This document shows, piece after piece, positions 35,601 through 44,055 of a stretch of 48,317 bases of DNA (positions are counted from its first letter, which is position 1; every line of letters starts with the position of its first letter). The notes below the pieces were generated by a model that saw only the letters and a list, made by a program, of their open reading frames with translations, was not told the origin of the DNA and did no database searches. Position numbers and translations under genes: made by a program. The stretch is from a virus, in the IMG/VR virus record IMGVR_UViG_3300047661_000028, positions 1 through 48,317 of that record. One strand, 5' to 3'.

Positions 35601-35776
35601 TGGTTGAAATAGCTATTGACAATCTTAAAGATTCATTCATTACTAATGGTAGGGCAAATATTGAATTTGAATGTGGTAGTGCGTCATTTAAGACTGGGCA
35701 AGATTTTTATGACTTTGCAAATGAAAAACAAATTAGTTTGTCTGAATTTAGGCAAGAGGAGTTTATAGTTAAATGA
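32663..35776 (+). CDS. DUF499 family defence-associated ATPase
   Basis: A 1037-residue DUF499 ATPase. Walker A is AMGGGKTH (74-81), and Walker B is LLILIDELPPYL (around 166-177, D171 E172). The large middle region is helical. Residues about 850-905 (GVKIKYTTDGSDPKENGGIY) form a chitobiase-C-like beta domain; the last 120 residues are an acidic C-terminal domain. It is the first gene of a four-gene operon with DUF3780, DUF1156 and an SNF2 helicase, a set recurrent in defence islands. The ATPase probably acts as a motor or sensor. GTG 32663 follows GGGGGC. Confidence 0.88.
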   Translation: MKTLFELCKPRQSVFDEKEREDVLNLSDLIDGKIDSNSFFDENYLTNGMAVLFDAAFKRFVGEGAAGVIKLTQAMGGGKTHNMLALGLIAANPDYREKIMPDGEKYRKLGKVKVVAFTGRESDAPLGIWGAIAEQLGKKEMLSQYYSPLAAPGETAWMKLLSGEPLLILIDELPPYLENAKSKTIGNSDLCNVTSTALANLFSALGKGQLSNVCLVISDLKATYESGSELIRSSFKNLENEVNRSALNIEPVGSTSDEVYYILRKRLFENMPAASEINQVALGYQEAVSNAKKMGFTNVAPEHLYTGIKDSYPFHPSIRDLYARFKENPGFQQTRGLIRLMRQIVAGLYTDSGKKAKDKYLINVFDFDLNDRGMLTTVTQIKPELSNAIAHDIASNGRSIAEEIDTQYQQNLVSDVSKLILVASLANVPNALLGLTLSEVIGDLCEPNRDIAGLKMALDEFQMRAWYLEHDKEGKLFFKNTKNMIAELYSYVEGYDNDGVKATTLKVFLTDKFKPTAGDCYQELLIFPAVDEINLTADKVSLVLFEPYTGIGLHPELQKFYENTLYKNRVMFLSGSRDTMNRLYGAAKELKAIERIISNMRDEKVPEDNQQYQLAQDTRIKKIAAVLSAAQQTFGVLYYPNKNGIQNAGFSMEFKGNNYNGEDQIRKLLLEKQKLTDKTIDDTMRRKCEDRLFTRKEMRLSEIKDRAATETSWQWCHPRTVDALLANCVEKDLWRVHGEYVEKGPFEKDPTSVTISQKAENEETGKVTLRLMPKFGDKIYYEVGAEATTSSLAVEDPNNFETAELKVSFLCVDSVGEHPTGAPTLWRRDITIRYKIVDTGTGQQLRLETQPGVKIKYTTDGSDPKENGGIYDGEFVIPANTTFVQAVAEYDGGYFAPQSIRIDSKKKKELIIDKTRPLIVRRSFKAKDTKESYDNIEAFKKYSDTLRDVRIVLFKLDDKGNDSGYIELNIDTKIATKPEMVEIAIDNLKDSFITNGRANIEFECGSASFKTGQDFYDFANEKQISLSEFRQEEFIVK

Positions 35777-36342
35777 GTGAGAAGCAAATAACCTTGGGAT
35801 TTGGGTTTCGTCCCGAGGAGAGCTTACACCACTTTTTAGTTTGCGTGCCTGCAAAAACCGATGCAACTGTTACAATATATGAGCGGTTTTCTTGGCAAAG
35901 CGATGTGCGTGAGCAAAAAATAAATATGTATGATGTGGATAAAGCCAAGGCTGAACTTTCAAAACATAAGTGGAAGCTTTTGACGGAGGTATTACAAACA
36001 GAGTTTAACAGCAGATTAAAAAAAGAAAAGAAGCCGCAAGGTAAGTTTATCGTAGGGCAAACACCAGTTGAGCGATTGTTTGGAAAAGAGTTATTACTCT
36101 TAGTATGGGCAATTGAGGACTGCGACCCTGCCGTTATACCAACTGCTACCCGTAACTGGTTAGGGCTTGCTCCTGAGGAACGTTGGTGGTTGTTTACAAT
36201 GACAAATGCAGCTACAGGAGGACTACATGACCGCAGTGGTTGGCGAAAAGCTCTTAGATACGCCTTGACAGAAAATCCAATAGAGGAGCAAAGACAGTAT
36301 TCGCTTTTTGACATCATGATTAAAAAAGGTGAAGAAGAATAA
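35773..36342 (+). CDS. DUF3780 family defence-associated protein
   Basis: A 189-residue DUF3780 protein: LGFGFRPEESLHHFLVCVPA at the N-terminus, then ERWWLFTMTNAATGG and GWRKALRYALTENP. It has no recognised catalytic motif and is known mainly as partner of DUF499/DUF1156 proteins. It overlaps the DUF499 stop by four bases, which implies coupled translation, and is likely a specificity or scaffold subunit. Confidence 0.85.
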   Translation: MSEKQITLGFGFRPEESLHHFLVCVPAKTDATVTIYERFSWQSDVREQKINMYDVDKAKAELSKHKWKLLTEVLQTEFNSRLKKEKKPQGKFIVGQTPVERLFGKELLLLVWAIEDCDPAVIPTATRNWLGLAPEERWWLFTMTNAATGGLHDRSGWRKALRYALTENPIEEQRQYSLFDIMIKKGEEE

Positions 36343-36360
36343 TTCTAGGAGTGTGAATAC

Positions 36361-39255
36361 ATGGCACAAGATAGATCGTTTATAGAAGTGCAATTTCCTG
36401 TTTCAAAGGTGTCTAAGGAGAGTTATAAAGAACGAAAAGCTGTGCAAAGTCAAACATTAACAGGTTTGGGAAAGTGGTGGGGCAGAAAACCGCTTGTATT
36501 AGTACGTGCTGCTATACTAGGGCTACTTATGCCTGCATCAGATGATGCTAAAAAGGATATGGATATATTCCTTAAAATAATGACTATGGATAAAAAGGGC
36601 TTGCTTCATCGCAAGTCTAAAGCAGTATCTGCGGCTGATGTGTTCAATGTTCTCACCAGTCGGGAAAAGGAAATATACTTTGTAGGTACTACTACTCCAA
36701 AATGGAAAGATGAAATTACAGCTGATGAAAAGATGGAGGCAACAAATAAAGCGTGGAATCGCTTAACCTATGATAAAAAGTTAGCCTACTGTGTTCGTCC
36801 AGAAGAAGCAGAAAATATAGATATATCCCAATGGAAAGAGATCAATACACATCTTAGCACAAGCGCTGATGATTTGCAGGAACTTATCGAACAGCTTGGT
36901 ATCAAGAAATTTGGGCATAGAGCCGTGGTAGGAGACTGCTTTTGCGGGGGTGGCTCTATTCCATTTGAAGCAGCAAGAATGGGTAATGACGTCTTTGGAT
37001 CAGACTTAAACCCTATCGCAGGATTGCTTACTTGGGCTGACCTTAACATTGCAGATACAAGTGATGAGGAAATAGAAAATCTGCGAGTATTTCAACAAAA
37101 AGTATATGATGAAGTTGATAAGAAAGTTTTAGAGTGGGGTATCGAATCCAATGAAGATGGTGACAGAGCAAATGTATATCTGTACTGTACTGAAACTATA
37201 TGCCCTGAATGTCATTATAAACTGCCATTAGTCTCGTCATGGGTGGTTGGGGTCGGGAGTATGACGATTGCCACTCCTAAGGATAATGGTCTAGATGGTT
37301 TTGATATAGAAATAGAAAGTGGAGTTACAAGTGAACAATTAAAATCTGCCAATGAACTGGTAACTGTTAAAAACGGGAGCATATTTTGCCCTCATTGTAA
37401 AAAAACCGTGCCTATTTCAGCGCTTCGTAAAGACACGAGTGAAGGTTATGGATTAAGGCAGTGGAATAAGGATGAATTCACTCCTCGTAATGATGATACA
37501 TTTAAAGAAAGACTATATTGTGTAAGATACACTCATCAATATGTAGACAAAAATGGAAAGATTAAATCTGAACGTTATTATACTGCACCAACAGAAAAAG
37601 ATTTTGAAAGAGAACAAAAAGTAAAAGAGTTACTATCAGACAGATTCAAAGAGTGGCAGAAAAAGGGTTATATTCCATCAAATGAAGTTGAAGATGGTAA
37701 TAAAACAAATGAAATTATGCGTACCCGTGGATGGACACATTGGCATCAGCTTTTTAACGCAAGGCAATTATTAATGCTTGGATTAATACAGAGAAACATT
37801 GATGCTATTGCGGGAAATACTTTGGAACGCGTAATCGGACTATTACTAATCCATAGATGTTGTGATTGGAATAGCAAACTATGCAGATGGGGTGTAGGAC
37901 AGGCAAGAGAGTCAATGGCTCAAACTTTTTATAATCAAGCATTCAATACAATGTGGGAATACGGCTCAAGAGCATTGCCATTACTGCAAGGGGTTTATGA
38001 ATTGAACTTTGAAGCAGTAAGTAAGTCAAAAATAAAGGAAAAAGTAATTAAGATTGACGATGCTAGAATAATTAGTAATCAATGCGACCTATGGATTACT
38101 GATCCACCTTATGCTGACGCGGTTAATTACCATGAACTTTCGGAGTTTTTTCTCGCGTGGGATAAAAAACTACTTAAAAAAGCATTTCCAGAGTGGTATA
38201 CAGATAGCAAACGAGTGCTTGCTGTAAAAGGGCGAGAGCAATCTTTTAAACAAAGCATGGTCGAAATATATACTAATTCAGCTAACAATATGCCAGACAA
38301 TGGATTACAGATTATTATGTTCACTCATCAAGACGTTAGCGTATGGGCAGACTTAGCATTTATCGTTTGGTCGGCAGGCTTGCAGGTTACAGCGGCATGG
38401 AATATTGCAACTGAAACAGAGGCAAGTGGTTTAAAAGATGGTAACTATGTTAAGGGTACTGTGCTTCTCGTTTTGCGCAAACAAACCTCAACAAAATCAG
38501 CATATTTAGATGAAATTTACCCTGACATAGAGGAAGAAGTAAAAAAGCAGATAGACAGCATGCGCTCTCTAGATGATAAAGAGGAGCCTAATTTTTCAGA
38601 TGCCGATTATATTTTAGCAGCGTATGCCGCTGCATTAAAAGTGCTAACCTCTGTAAAACGCATTGAGGATATAGATGTTGAATATGAACTTTCACGAGAT
38701 AGGAAAAATGGAGAATTATCACCTGTTGCAAAACTCATTGAGTCGGCAACTAAAATAGCGTATGACCAGCTTATACCAGCAGATTTTGATAGTTTTATTT
38801 GGCGTTCACTTTCCCCTGACGAAAGGCTTTACATTAAAGGCTTGGAACTTGAAAAAAATAATATATATCAGGTATCAGGCTATCAAGAATTAGCCCGTGG
38901 TTTCGGTGTGAATGAATATAAAGATTTTATGGAAAGCTCAAAGGCAAATGCTGCGAGATTAAAAACACCAAAAGAATGGGCGAACCGTAATATTGGTGGA
39001 GAGGTCGGATTTGGGGTCACACTACTTCGTAATGTGTTAATGGCCATATATCTGGCAGAAAAAGAAGACAACGTACAGTCAGGCAAAAACTGGCTTAAAA
39101 ACGAGGTTAGTGACTACTGGAACAAGAGGGAGCAAATTTGCGAGTTCTTAAATTATATATCAACTTTTGAACCTATAAATAATATGGAACATTGGCAAGG
39201 TGCCGCAAAGGTAGCAGGCATACTTAAAGAGCTTGTTAAAAATGATGGCGTGTAA
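36361..39255 (+). CDS. DUF1156 DNA methyltransferase with zinc ribbons
   Basis: A 964-residue DUF1156 protein, an adenine- (or cytosine-) specific DNA methyltransferase. The N-terminal GKWWGRKPL box and the SAM motif GDCFCGGGSIPFEAARMGND (191-210) are followed by catalytic DPPY at 581-584. Between them are cysteine pairs CPECHYKLP (about 281) and CPHCKKTVP (about 344), a zinc-ribbon domain inserted in the methyltransferase. It should mark self DNA, while the ATPase and helicase subunits act on unmodified DNA. AGGAGTG precedes ATG 36361. Confidence 0.9.
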   Translation: MAQDRSFIEVQFPVSKVSKESYKERKAVQSQTLTGLGKWWGRKPLVLVRAAILGLLMPASDDAKKDMDIFLKIMTMDKKGLLHRKSKAVSAADVFNVLTSREKEIYFVGTTTPKWKDEITADEKMEATNKAWNRLTYDKKLAYCVRPEEAENIDISQWKEINTHLSTSADDLQELIEQLGIKKFGHRAVVGDCFCGGGSIPFEAARMGNDVFGSDLNPIAGLLTWADLNIADTSDEEIENLRVFQQKVYDEVDKKVLEWGIESNEDGDRANVYLYCTETICPECHYKLPLVSSWVVGVGSMTIATPKDNGLDGFDIEIESGVTSEQLKSANELVTVKNGSIFCPHCKKTVPISALRKDTSEGYGLRQWNKDEFTPRNDDTFKERLYCVRYTHQYVDKNGKIKSERYYTAPTEKDFEREQKVKELLSDRFKEWQKKGYIPSNEVEDGNKTNEIMRTRGWTHWHQLFNARQLLMLGLIQRNIDAIAGNTLERVIGLLLIHRCCDWNSKLCRWGVGQARESMAQTFYNQAFNTMWEYGSRALPLLQGVYELNFEAVSKSKIKEKVIKIDDARIISNQCDLWITDPPYADAVNYHELSEFFLAWDKKLLKKAFPEWYTDSKRVLAVKGREQSFKQSMVEIYTNSANNMPDNGLQIIMFTHQDVSVWADLAFIVWSAGLQVTAAWNIATETEASGLKDGNYVKGTVLLVLRKQTSTKSAYLDEIYPDIEEEVKKQIDSMRSLDDKEEPNFSDADYILAAYAAALKVLTSVKRIEDIDVEYELSRDRKNGELSPVAKLIESATKIAYDQLIPADFDSFIWRSLSPDERLYIKGLELEKNNIYQVSGYQELARGFGVNEYKDFMESSKANAARLKTPKEWANRNIGGEVGFGVTLLRNVLMAIYLAEKEDNVQSGKNWLKNEVSDYWNKREQICEFLNYISTFEPINNMEHWQGAAKVAGILKELVKNDGV

Positions 39256-39267
39256 TACAAGACATAG

Positions 39268-42054
39268 ATGACAGGTGGTGAGGTTTTGATAAATAGATTT
39301 TCGTCACGAGTTAAAAGGCTTGATCGCGCTTTTTTAAATGACAGGTTAAAAAGTGCGAAGAGTTATGACCGTATTGCTGGATTTTTCAGCTCCTCGATTC
39401 TTGAGGTTGCAGGGGAAGAAATCGAGAGCATTACAGGTACTGTGCGCCTTATTTGCAATGCCTGTCTTGAAAAAGACGATGTTACCACTGCAACCGCAGC
39501 GGCAAACGCTCTACGCAAAGAATGGTGTGCAGGTGAACCGGAGCAGAAATTTGAAAATGCCCGCCCAAGACTAAAAAAACTATATGAATTATTAAAAAGC
39601 AAAAAGTTGATAGTGCGTGTGCTACCAAATGATGTGTTTGGTTTAATTCATGGAAAAGCAGGCGTCATTACATTTTCAAGCAACAGCAAAACTTCATTTA
39701 TTGGTAGTGTAAATGAAACTTACTCCGGTTGGCGATTAAATTATGAAATGCTATGGGAAGACGATAGTGATGAAGCAGTAAAATGGGTGCAGGATGAATT
39801 TGATTTTTTCTGGCAGCATCCATCAGCAATACCACTTTCGGATTTTGTTGTTGAAGATATTGGTCGTATATCTGGGCGCTTTGTTATTGACGAAATAGAA
39901 GAGTGGAAAGCCTCACCAGATCCGGCGCAAGTAGTTGTTGAGTCCCCAGTCTATCGTAGAGAATTAGGCCTTTGGGAACATCAAAAGTATTTTGTTGATA
40001 CTGCTTTTCGTGATCACCAAACAAGCTATGGAGCAAGATATGTACTTGCTGACCAAGTAGGTCTTGGTAAAACAGTTCAGCTCGCACTAGCTGCACAACT
40101 TATGGCTTTGTGCGGTGGCAAGCCGGTTTTGATTATTGTCCCGAAGACATTGGTTTGGCAGTGGCAGGATGAAATGAAAAACCTGCTTGGTATGCCATCA
40201 GCAGTTTGGACTGGTAAAGAGTGGCAAGATGAAAATGACATAAAGTATCCTCCAACAGACGACATAAGAAAATGTCCTCGTAAGGTCGGAATCATTTCGC
40301 AAGGGCTTGTTGTAAATGGACGTGAGGAATACATAGAGCAACTTTTGTCTATGCAGTATGAATGCGTTATCGTTGATGAGGCACATCGTTCAAGACGTAA
40401 AAATTTAGGTGAAGGCAAAGAAAACGAAAAGCCACAGCCTAATAATTTGATGGACTTCCTTTTGAAAATATCAAAGGATACACACAGCATGCTGCTTGCA
40501 ACTGCAACACCTGTTCAAATGTACCCTATTGAAGCTTGGGACTTGCTTTATATTTTATCACAGAAAAATGATAGTGTACTTGGTAGCGAATTGTCCAAAT
40601 GGCGTACAAATCCTCAAAAAGCATTAAACCTAATAATGGACAAAGAACGTATTAGTTCAAAAATTGACGGGCTATTGGAACAATGCGAATGGTTAAGAAA
40701 TCCCCTGCCACCTGCATCTGAAGACCCTATGAACTTTGGCGTGTTAAGGCGTAATTTAGGATTGTCAGATGATACTTTTGTAATAAAGCCTGATGCCATT
40801 AGAGAACTAATATCGGGTAACAGTCCCGACAGCAGGCGCATTGGAAGAATACTAGAAAACGGATTTATGCAAAACCATAATCCGTTTATTCGTCATATAA
40901 TCAGGCGTACGCGAGAGTCTTTAGAGACGAACAAAAACCCCGAAACAGGCGAGCCATATTTAAAGCGTATAGAAGTTGTTTTAATGGGCGAAAAGGATAG
41001 TGAAGCAATTAAACTTACACCTTATTTAAAGGAAGCATATGAGTGTGCTGAGCAGTTTTGCGAATTGCTTGGTAAACGTGTGCGTGGTGGTGGATTTATC
41101 AAAACACTACTATTAAAAAGAGTTGGAAGCACTATGATAGCAGGCCTTTCCACTGCTGAAAAAATGTTAAATTGGGGTATTCAATCTGAAACAGTCTTTG
41201 ATGAAGATGATGATGAATACGAAGATGATGAATCAAAACGTGGAAAGAAAAAGATAAATTCGGAAGATGAAAAATACAGTGAAGTAAAAGATTTAACAGA
41301 TGATGAACGTGAATGCTTACGGGGTTTTATTAAAAAACTCGATGCAAACAAGGATAAAGATCCTAAGTATGAGCTTGTTCTTTCGCTACTTAATAATAAA
41401 GGCTTTGCTGAAAAAGGTTGCATTATTTTTTCGCAGTATTATGACTCAGCATTTTGGGTTGCGACTGAATTGTCTAATGATTTTAAAGGCAAGGTTATTG
41501 GACTCTATGCTGGTGGCGATAAATCCGGGACAATATGTGATGGAATTTTTAAGAAATGCACAAAAGAGGAAATCAAACGCAGAGTAAAGATCCGGGAGAT
41601 AAAAATTCTTATAGGAACGGATGCGGCGTCTGAGGGTTTGAATTTGCAAACACTTGGTACGCTTATAAATCTTGACTTGCCATGGAACCCGACAAGGCTT
41701 GAACAGAGAAAAGGTCGTATACAGCGTATTGGGCAGGAAAACGATAAGGTATACATTTACAATATGCGATACAAGGATTCTGTTGAAGATAGAGTGCATG
41801 ATATGCTCTCTCAAAGGCTACAAAACATTAGCAGTATATTTGGACAGTTACCCGATGTACTTGAAGATGTATGGGTGCAAGTAGCGCTTAATAATAAGGC
41901 TGAAGCAGAAAAAATTATTGATGCTGTTCCAAAACAACATCCTTTTGAACTTCGATATGAGCGACAGGCAATCGGAAATGTCGACTGGGAAAGCTGCACC
42001 ACCGTATTAAGTGAAAAAGAAAAATATAAAAGTTTGCTGGATGGCTGGAAATAA
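39268..42054 (+). CDS. SNF2 helicase with N-terminal PLD nuclease-like domain
   Basis: A 928-residue protein. Residues about 1-200 are phospholipase-D-like: HGKAGVITF (H128) and SFIGSVNETYSGW form one HKD-type motif. The SNF2 helicase follows, with LADQVGLGKT (about 257-266), VDEAHRSRR (about 368), LLATATPVQ (about 408), SQYYDSAFW (about 722), GTDAASEGLNLQ (about 787) and QRKGRIQRIGQ (about 813). It is the presumed effector/translocase of the four-gene operon. ATG 39268 lacks a clear ribosome site; TTG 39286 is too near GAGG. Confidence 0.9.
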   Translation: MTGGEVLINRFSSRVKRLDRAFLNDRLKSAKSYDRIAGFFSSSILEVAGEEIESITGTVRLICNACLEKDDVTTATAAANALRKEWCAGEPEQKFENARPRLKKLYELLKSKKLIVRVLPNDVFGLIHGKAGVITFSSNSKTSFIGSVNETYSGWRLNYEMLWEDDSDEAVKWVQDEFDFFWQHPSAIPLSDFVVEDIGRISGRFVIDEIEEWKASPDPAQVVVESPVYRRELGLWEHQKYFVDTAFRDHQTSYGARYVLADQVGLGKTVQLALAAQLMALCGGKPVLIIVPKTLVWQWQDEMKNLLGMPSAVWTGKEWQDENDIKYPPTDDIRKCPRKVGIISQGLVVNGREEYIEQLLSMQYECVIVDEAHRSRRKNLGEGKENEKPQPNNLMDFLLKISKDTHSMLLATATPVQMYPIEAWDLLYILSQKNDSVLGSELSKWRTNPQKALNLIMDKERISSKIDGLLEQCEWLRNPLPPASEDPMNFGVLRRNLGLSDDTFVIKPDAIRELISGNSPDSRRIGRILENGFMQNHNPFIRHIIRRTRESLETNKNPETGEPYLKRIEVVLMGEKDSEAIKLTPYLKEAYECAEQFCELLGKRVRGGGFIKTLLLKRVGSTMIAGLSTAEKMLNWGIQSETVFDEDDDEYEDDESKRGKKKINSEDEKYSEVKDLTDDERECLRGFIKKLDANKDKDPKYELVLSLLNNKGFAEKGCIIFSQYYDSAFWVATELSNDFKGKVIGLYAGGDKSGTICDGIFKKCTKEEIKRRVKIREIKILIGTDAASEGLNLQTLGTLINLDLPWNPTRLEQRKGRIQRIGQENDKVYIYNMRYKDSVEDRVHDMLSQRLQNISSIFGQLPDVLEDVWVQVALNNKAEAEKIIDAVPKQHPFELRYERQAIGNVDWESCTTVLSEKEKYKSLLDGWK

Positions 42055-42324
42055 AACAGTATGCCCGGTAGTCGACTATACAAGTGACCCAAATTTCTAT
42101 TTCCAAAATCAATGACTATTAATTACGGATAATTAGCCATTTATAATAAGCCTAAACGCCCTTGAGAATATAAGATCACTGATAAACGGATAACATATGC
42201 ATACGCTTTTTTAGCCTAGATGGCTATTTTCGTTGTGCAATGCAAACAAATGGAGACCGTTGCTAATTAACGAAGCATTAGCAGCGGAGCTCTCCATATA
42301 TTTTGCAAATGTGTTTAAAATTAA
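42055..42324. other. Intergenic spacer with a long hairpin between two defence operons
   Basis: No gene is supported in 42055-42485. The hairpin at 42251-42296 has TGGAGA plus an 11-base stem, a 9-base loop, and the mirrored arms ATTAGCAGCGG and TCTCCA with a small bulge; it is not followed by a clear T-run. Bases about 42058-42095 resemble 46371-46410, the flank of the decayed gene. Confidence 0.6.
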
Positions 42325-42352
42325 TTGACCTGTATGTCGCAAAGAATATAAT
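42325..42352 (+). promoter_or_regulatory. Promoter of the ABC-three-component operon
   Basis: TTGACC (42325-42330), a 16-base spacer and TATAAT (42347-42352), followed by a 133-base leader. The sequence from TTGA to TATAAT aligns closely with the promoter at 32515-32543. The leader 42353-42485 is AT-rich and has no ORF. Confidence 0.7.
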
Positions 42353-42485
42353 CTATGATGATAATGTGATACGAATTTAAGAGTATTGAAATAACTGTCT
42401 ATAATGACTATATTACAAAATTCAAAATAACTTTATGTACACACAAACATTTGAAAATAAATTGTATTCTAGGGGATGTTAATGT

Positions 42486-43580
42486 ATGAATACTATTCCA
42501 ATACCAGTGCCTGAAATTCCTAAAGATGAAAGTCGAATTTTTGATATCACTATTGATCCGCTAGTCCGTTTAAGGACCATTGAAGCTGGAGAATTCGAAG
42601 ATATTGCTTGTCAATGGGCATCTGGATATTTGACTCAATATGATAATTACAAAAGTGTAGCGCAAATTGGTGGCTCTAAGGATTCAGGACGTGATATAGT
42701 TGCTTATCTTGATGATACTATGCAAACGTTTGATATATTTCAATGTAAAAGATATAAAGAACCACTTTCACCATCTGTATATTTGTCAGAGTTTGGAAAG
42801 CTTTGCTACTATACAATGATTGGAAAATATAATATACCTCGAAAATATTTTATTGTAGCAAGTAATGGCATTGGGCAAGATTTGAGATATTTGGTCGAGC
42901 ATACCTCGAAAATCAGCAAAGAGTTGGTTGATAATTGGAAAAAATACTGCGAGCCCAAAAACAAAATATTATCTGAAGGGTTACCGCTATCGTTGGAACT
43001 TAAGGATTATATAGAACATTTTGACTTTTCAACTGTTGCAGAGGTTGCACCAGTGACTTTAATTGAACAGTTTTCTAAAACAGGCTGGTACAAATATCAC
43101 TTCGGTGGGGGGCTAAAGCAACGGCCAAAGGTTGAGAAGCCACAGGAAACCCTCGGCGAGGACGAAGTAAAGATGAATTATGTTCGTCAATTATTACAAG
43201 TATATTCTAATCATGAAAACACTTCAATTAATGATGTTAAAGATCTTAAACCAAAGAAAAGGTTGCATAAACACTTTAAGCGACAAAGGGAATGCTTTCA
43301 CAGTGCACAAGCTTTAAAAAGGTTTTCAAGAGATGAGTTAATTAATGACGACGTCTATGATGATGCAAAAAATCAAGTGTATCATGGAGTTATTTCGACT
43401 TGTGAAGCTGATTATGATGATGACTTAAAGCGAGTAGATGAAACGGTTGATAGATCGCAGCTTCTTCCCATTAAAACTTCTGAACTAGGAGATATTAGTG
43501 TATTAGAAAAAAGTGGAATGTGTCATGAATTAGTCAACGATGGGGAGATGAGTTGGATATATGATGACGACGAAGATTAA
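42486..43580 (+). CDS. ABC-three-component effector with Mrr-like nuclease domain
   Basis: A 364-residue protein. Residues about 25-135 form a PD-(D/E)XK nuclease domain of Mrr type: E at AGEFEDIA, D in GGSKDSGRDIVAY (about 62-74), and Q-x-K in FQCKRYK (about 87-93). The C-terminal half, with QRECFHSAQALKRFSRDEL, matches the C-terminal domain typical of ABC-3C effectors. The acidic tail ends in DDDED. It would cut DNA once triggered by the ATPase partner. AGGGG lies before ATG 42486. The end overlaps the next gene by 20 bases. Confidence 0.8.
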   Translation: MNTIPIPVPEIPKDESRIFDITIDPLVRLRTIEAGEFEDIACQWASGYLTQYDNYKSVAQIGGSKDSGRDIVAYLDDTMQTFDIFQCKRYKEPLSPSVYLSEFGKLCYYTMIGKYNIPRKYFIVASNGIGQDLRYLVEHTSKISKELVDNWKKYCEPKNKILSEGLPLSLELKDYIEHFDFSTVAEVAPVTLIEQFSKTGWYKYHFGGGLKQRPKVEKPQETLGEDEVKMNYVRQLLQVYSNHENTSINDVKDLKPKKRLHKHFKRQRECFHSAQALKRFSRDELINDDVYDDAKNQVYHGVISTCEADYDDDLKRVDETVDRSQLLPIKTSELGDISVLEKSGMCHELVNDGEMSWIYDDDED

Positions 43581-44055
43581 AATTTTCAACTCACCAGAAG
43601 AAGTGGGCGTGAGAATCCTATTTATTTTAGCTCTTTGTGATAAAAGAATGAGTTCACAAAGGATTATGTATTATGATTACTTTATTTTACATTTAAATGA
43701 TATTGACAATATGTATGTTAGTTTACATCCGAATAATCCAAATCATTCTTCTGAAATAGCTGTTAGACGGGATACTATAAATCAAGGATTAAAGCTTACA
43801 ATTTCCAAGGGGTTGTTAGATGTAAAATATTCGAAAACAGGAATTTATTATCAAAAGACCAATATAACAGAGCCTTTTTTGCAATTCTTTTCAAATGGAT
43901 ATGTAGAACAATTAAAGAATAATATTATTATAGTTAATGATAAATTTTCAAATTACTCCGATGAACAAATCTATAAATACATTAACAAAAATATAGGTTC
44001 TTGGACAGGAGAATTCGAAAAAGAAAATTTTCCGGGAGGTGAGCTAAATGATTAA
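43561..44055 (+). CDS. ABC-three-component middle component
   Basis: A 164-residue protein. VGVRILFILALCDKRMSSQR and the later KLTISKGLLDVKYSKTGIYY resemble a winged helix of the middle components of ABC-3C systems (MC2-like). It probably bridges the nuclease and the ATPase. It overlaps both neighbours (20 and 8 bases), so the three proteins are produced together. Confidence 0.7.
   Translation: MMTTKIKIFNSPEEVGVRILFILALCDKRMSSQRIMYYDYFILHLNDIDNMYVSLHPNNPNHSSEIAVRRDTINQGLKLTISKGLLDVKYSKTGIYYQKTNITEPFLQFFSNGYVEQLKNNIIIVNDKFSNYSDEQIYKYINKNIGSWTGEFEKENFPGGELND

Noticed and set aside
32663-42054. DISARM or BREX
   Set aside because: No DUF1998 (DrmB) protein, no PglZ/PglX/BrxL. The PLD-SNF2 helicase and methyltransferase are only superficially similar.
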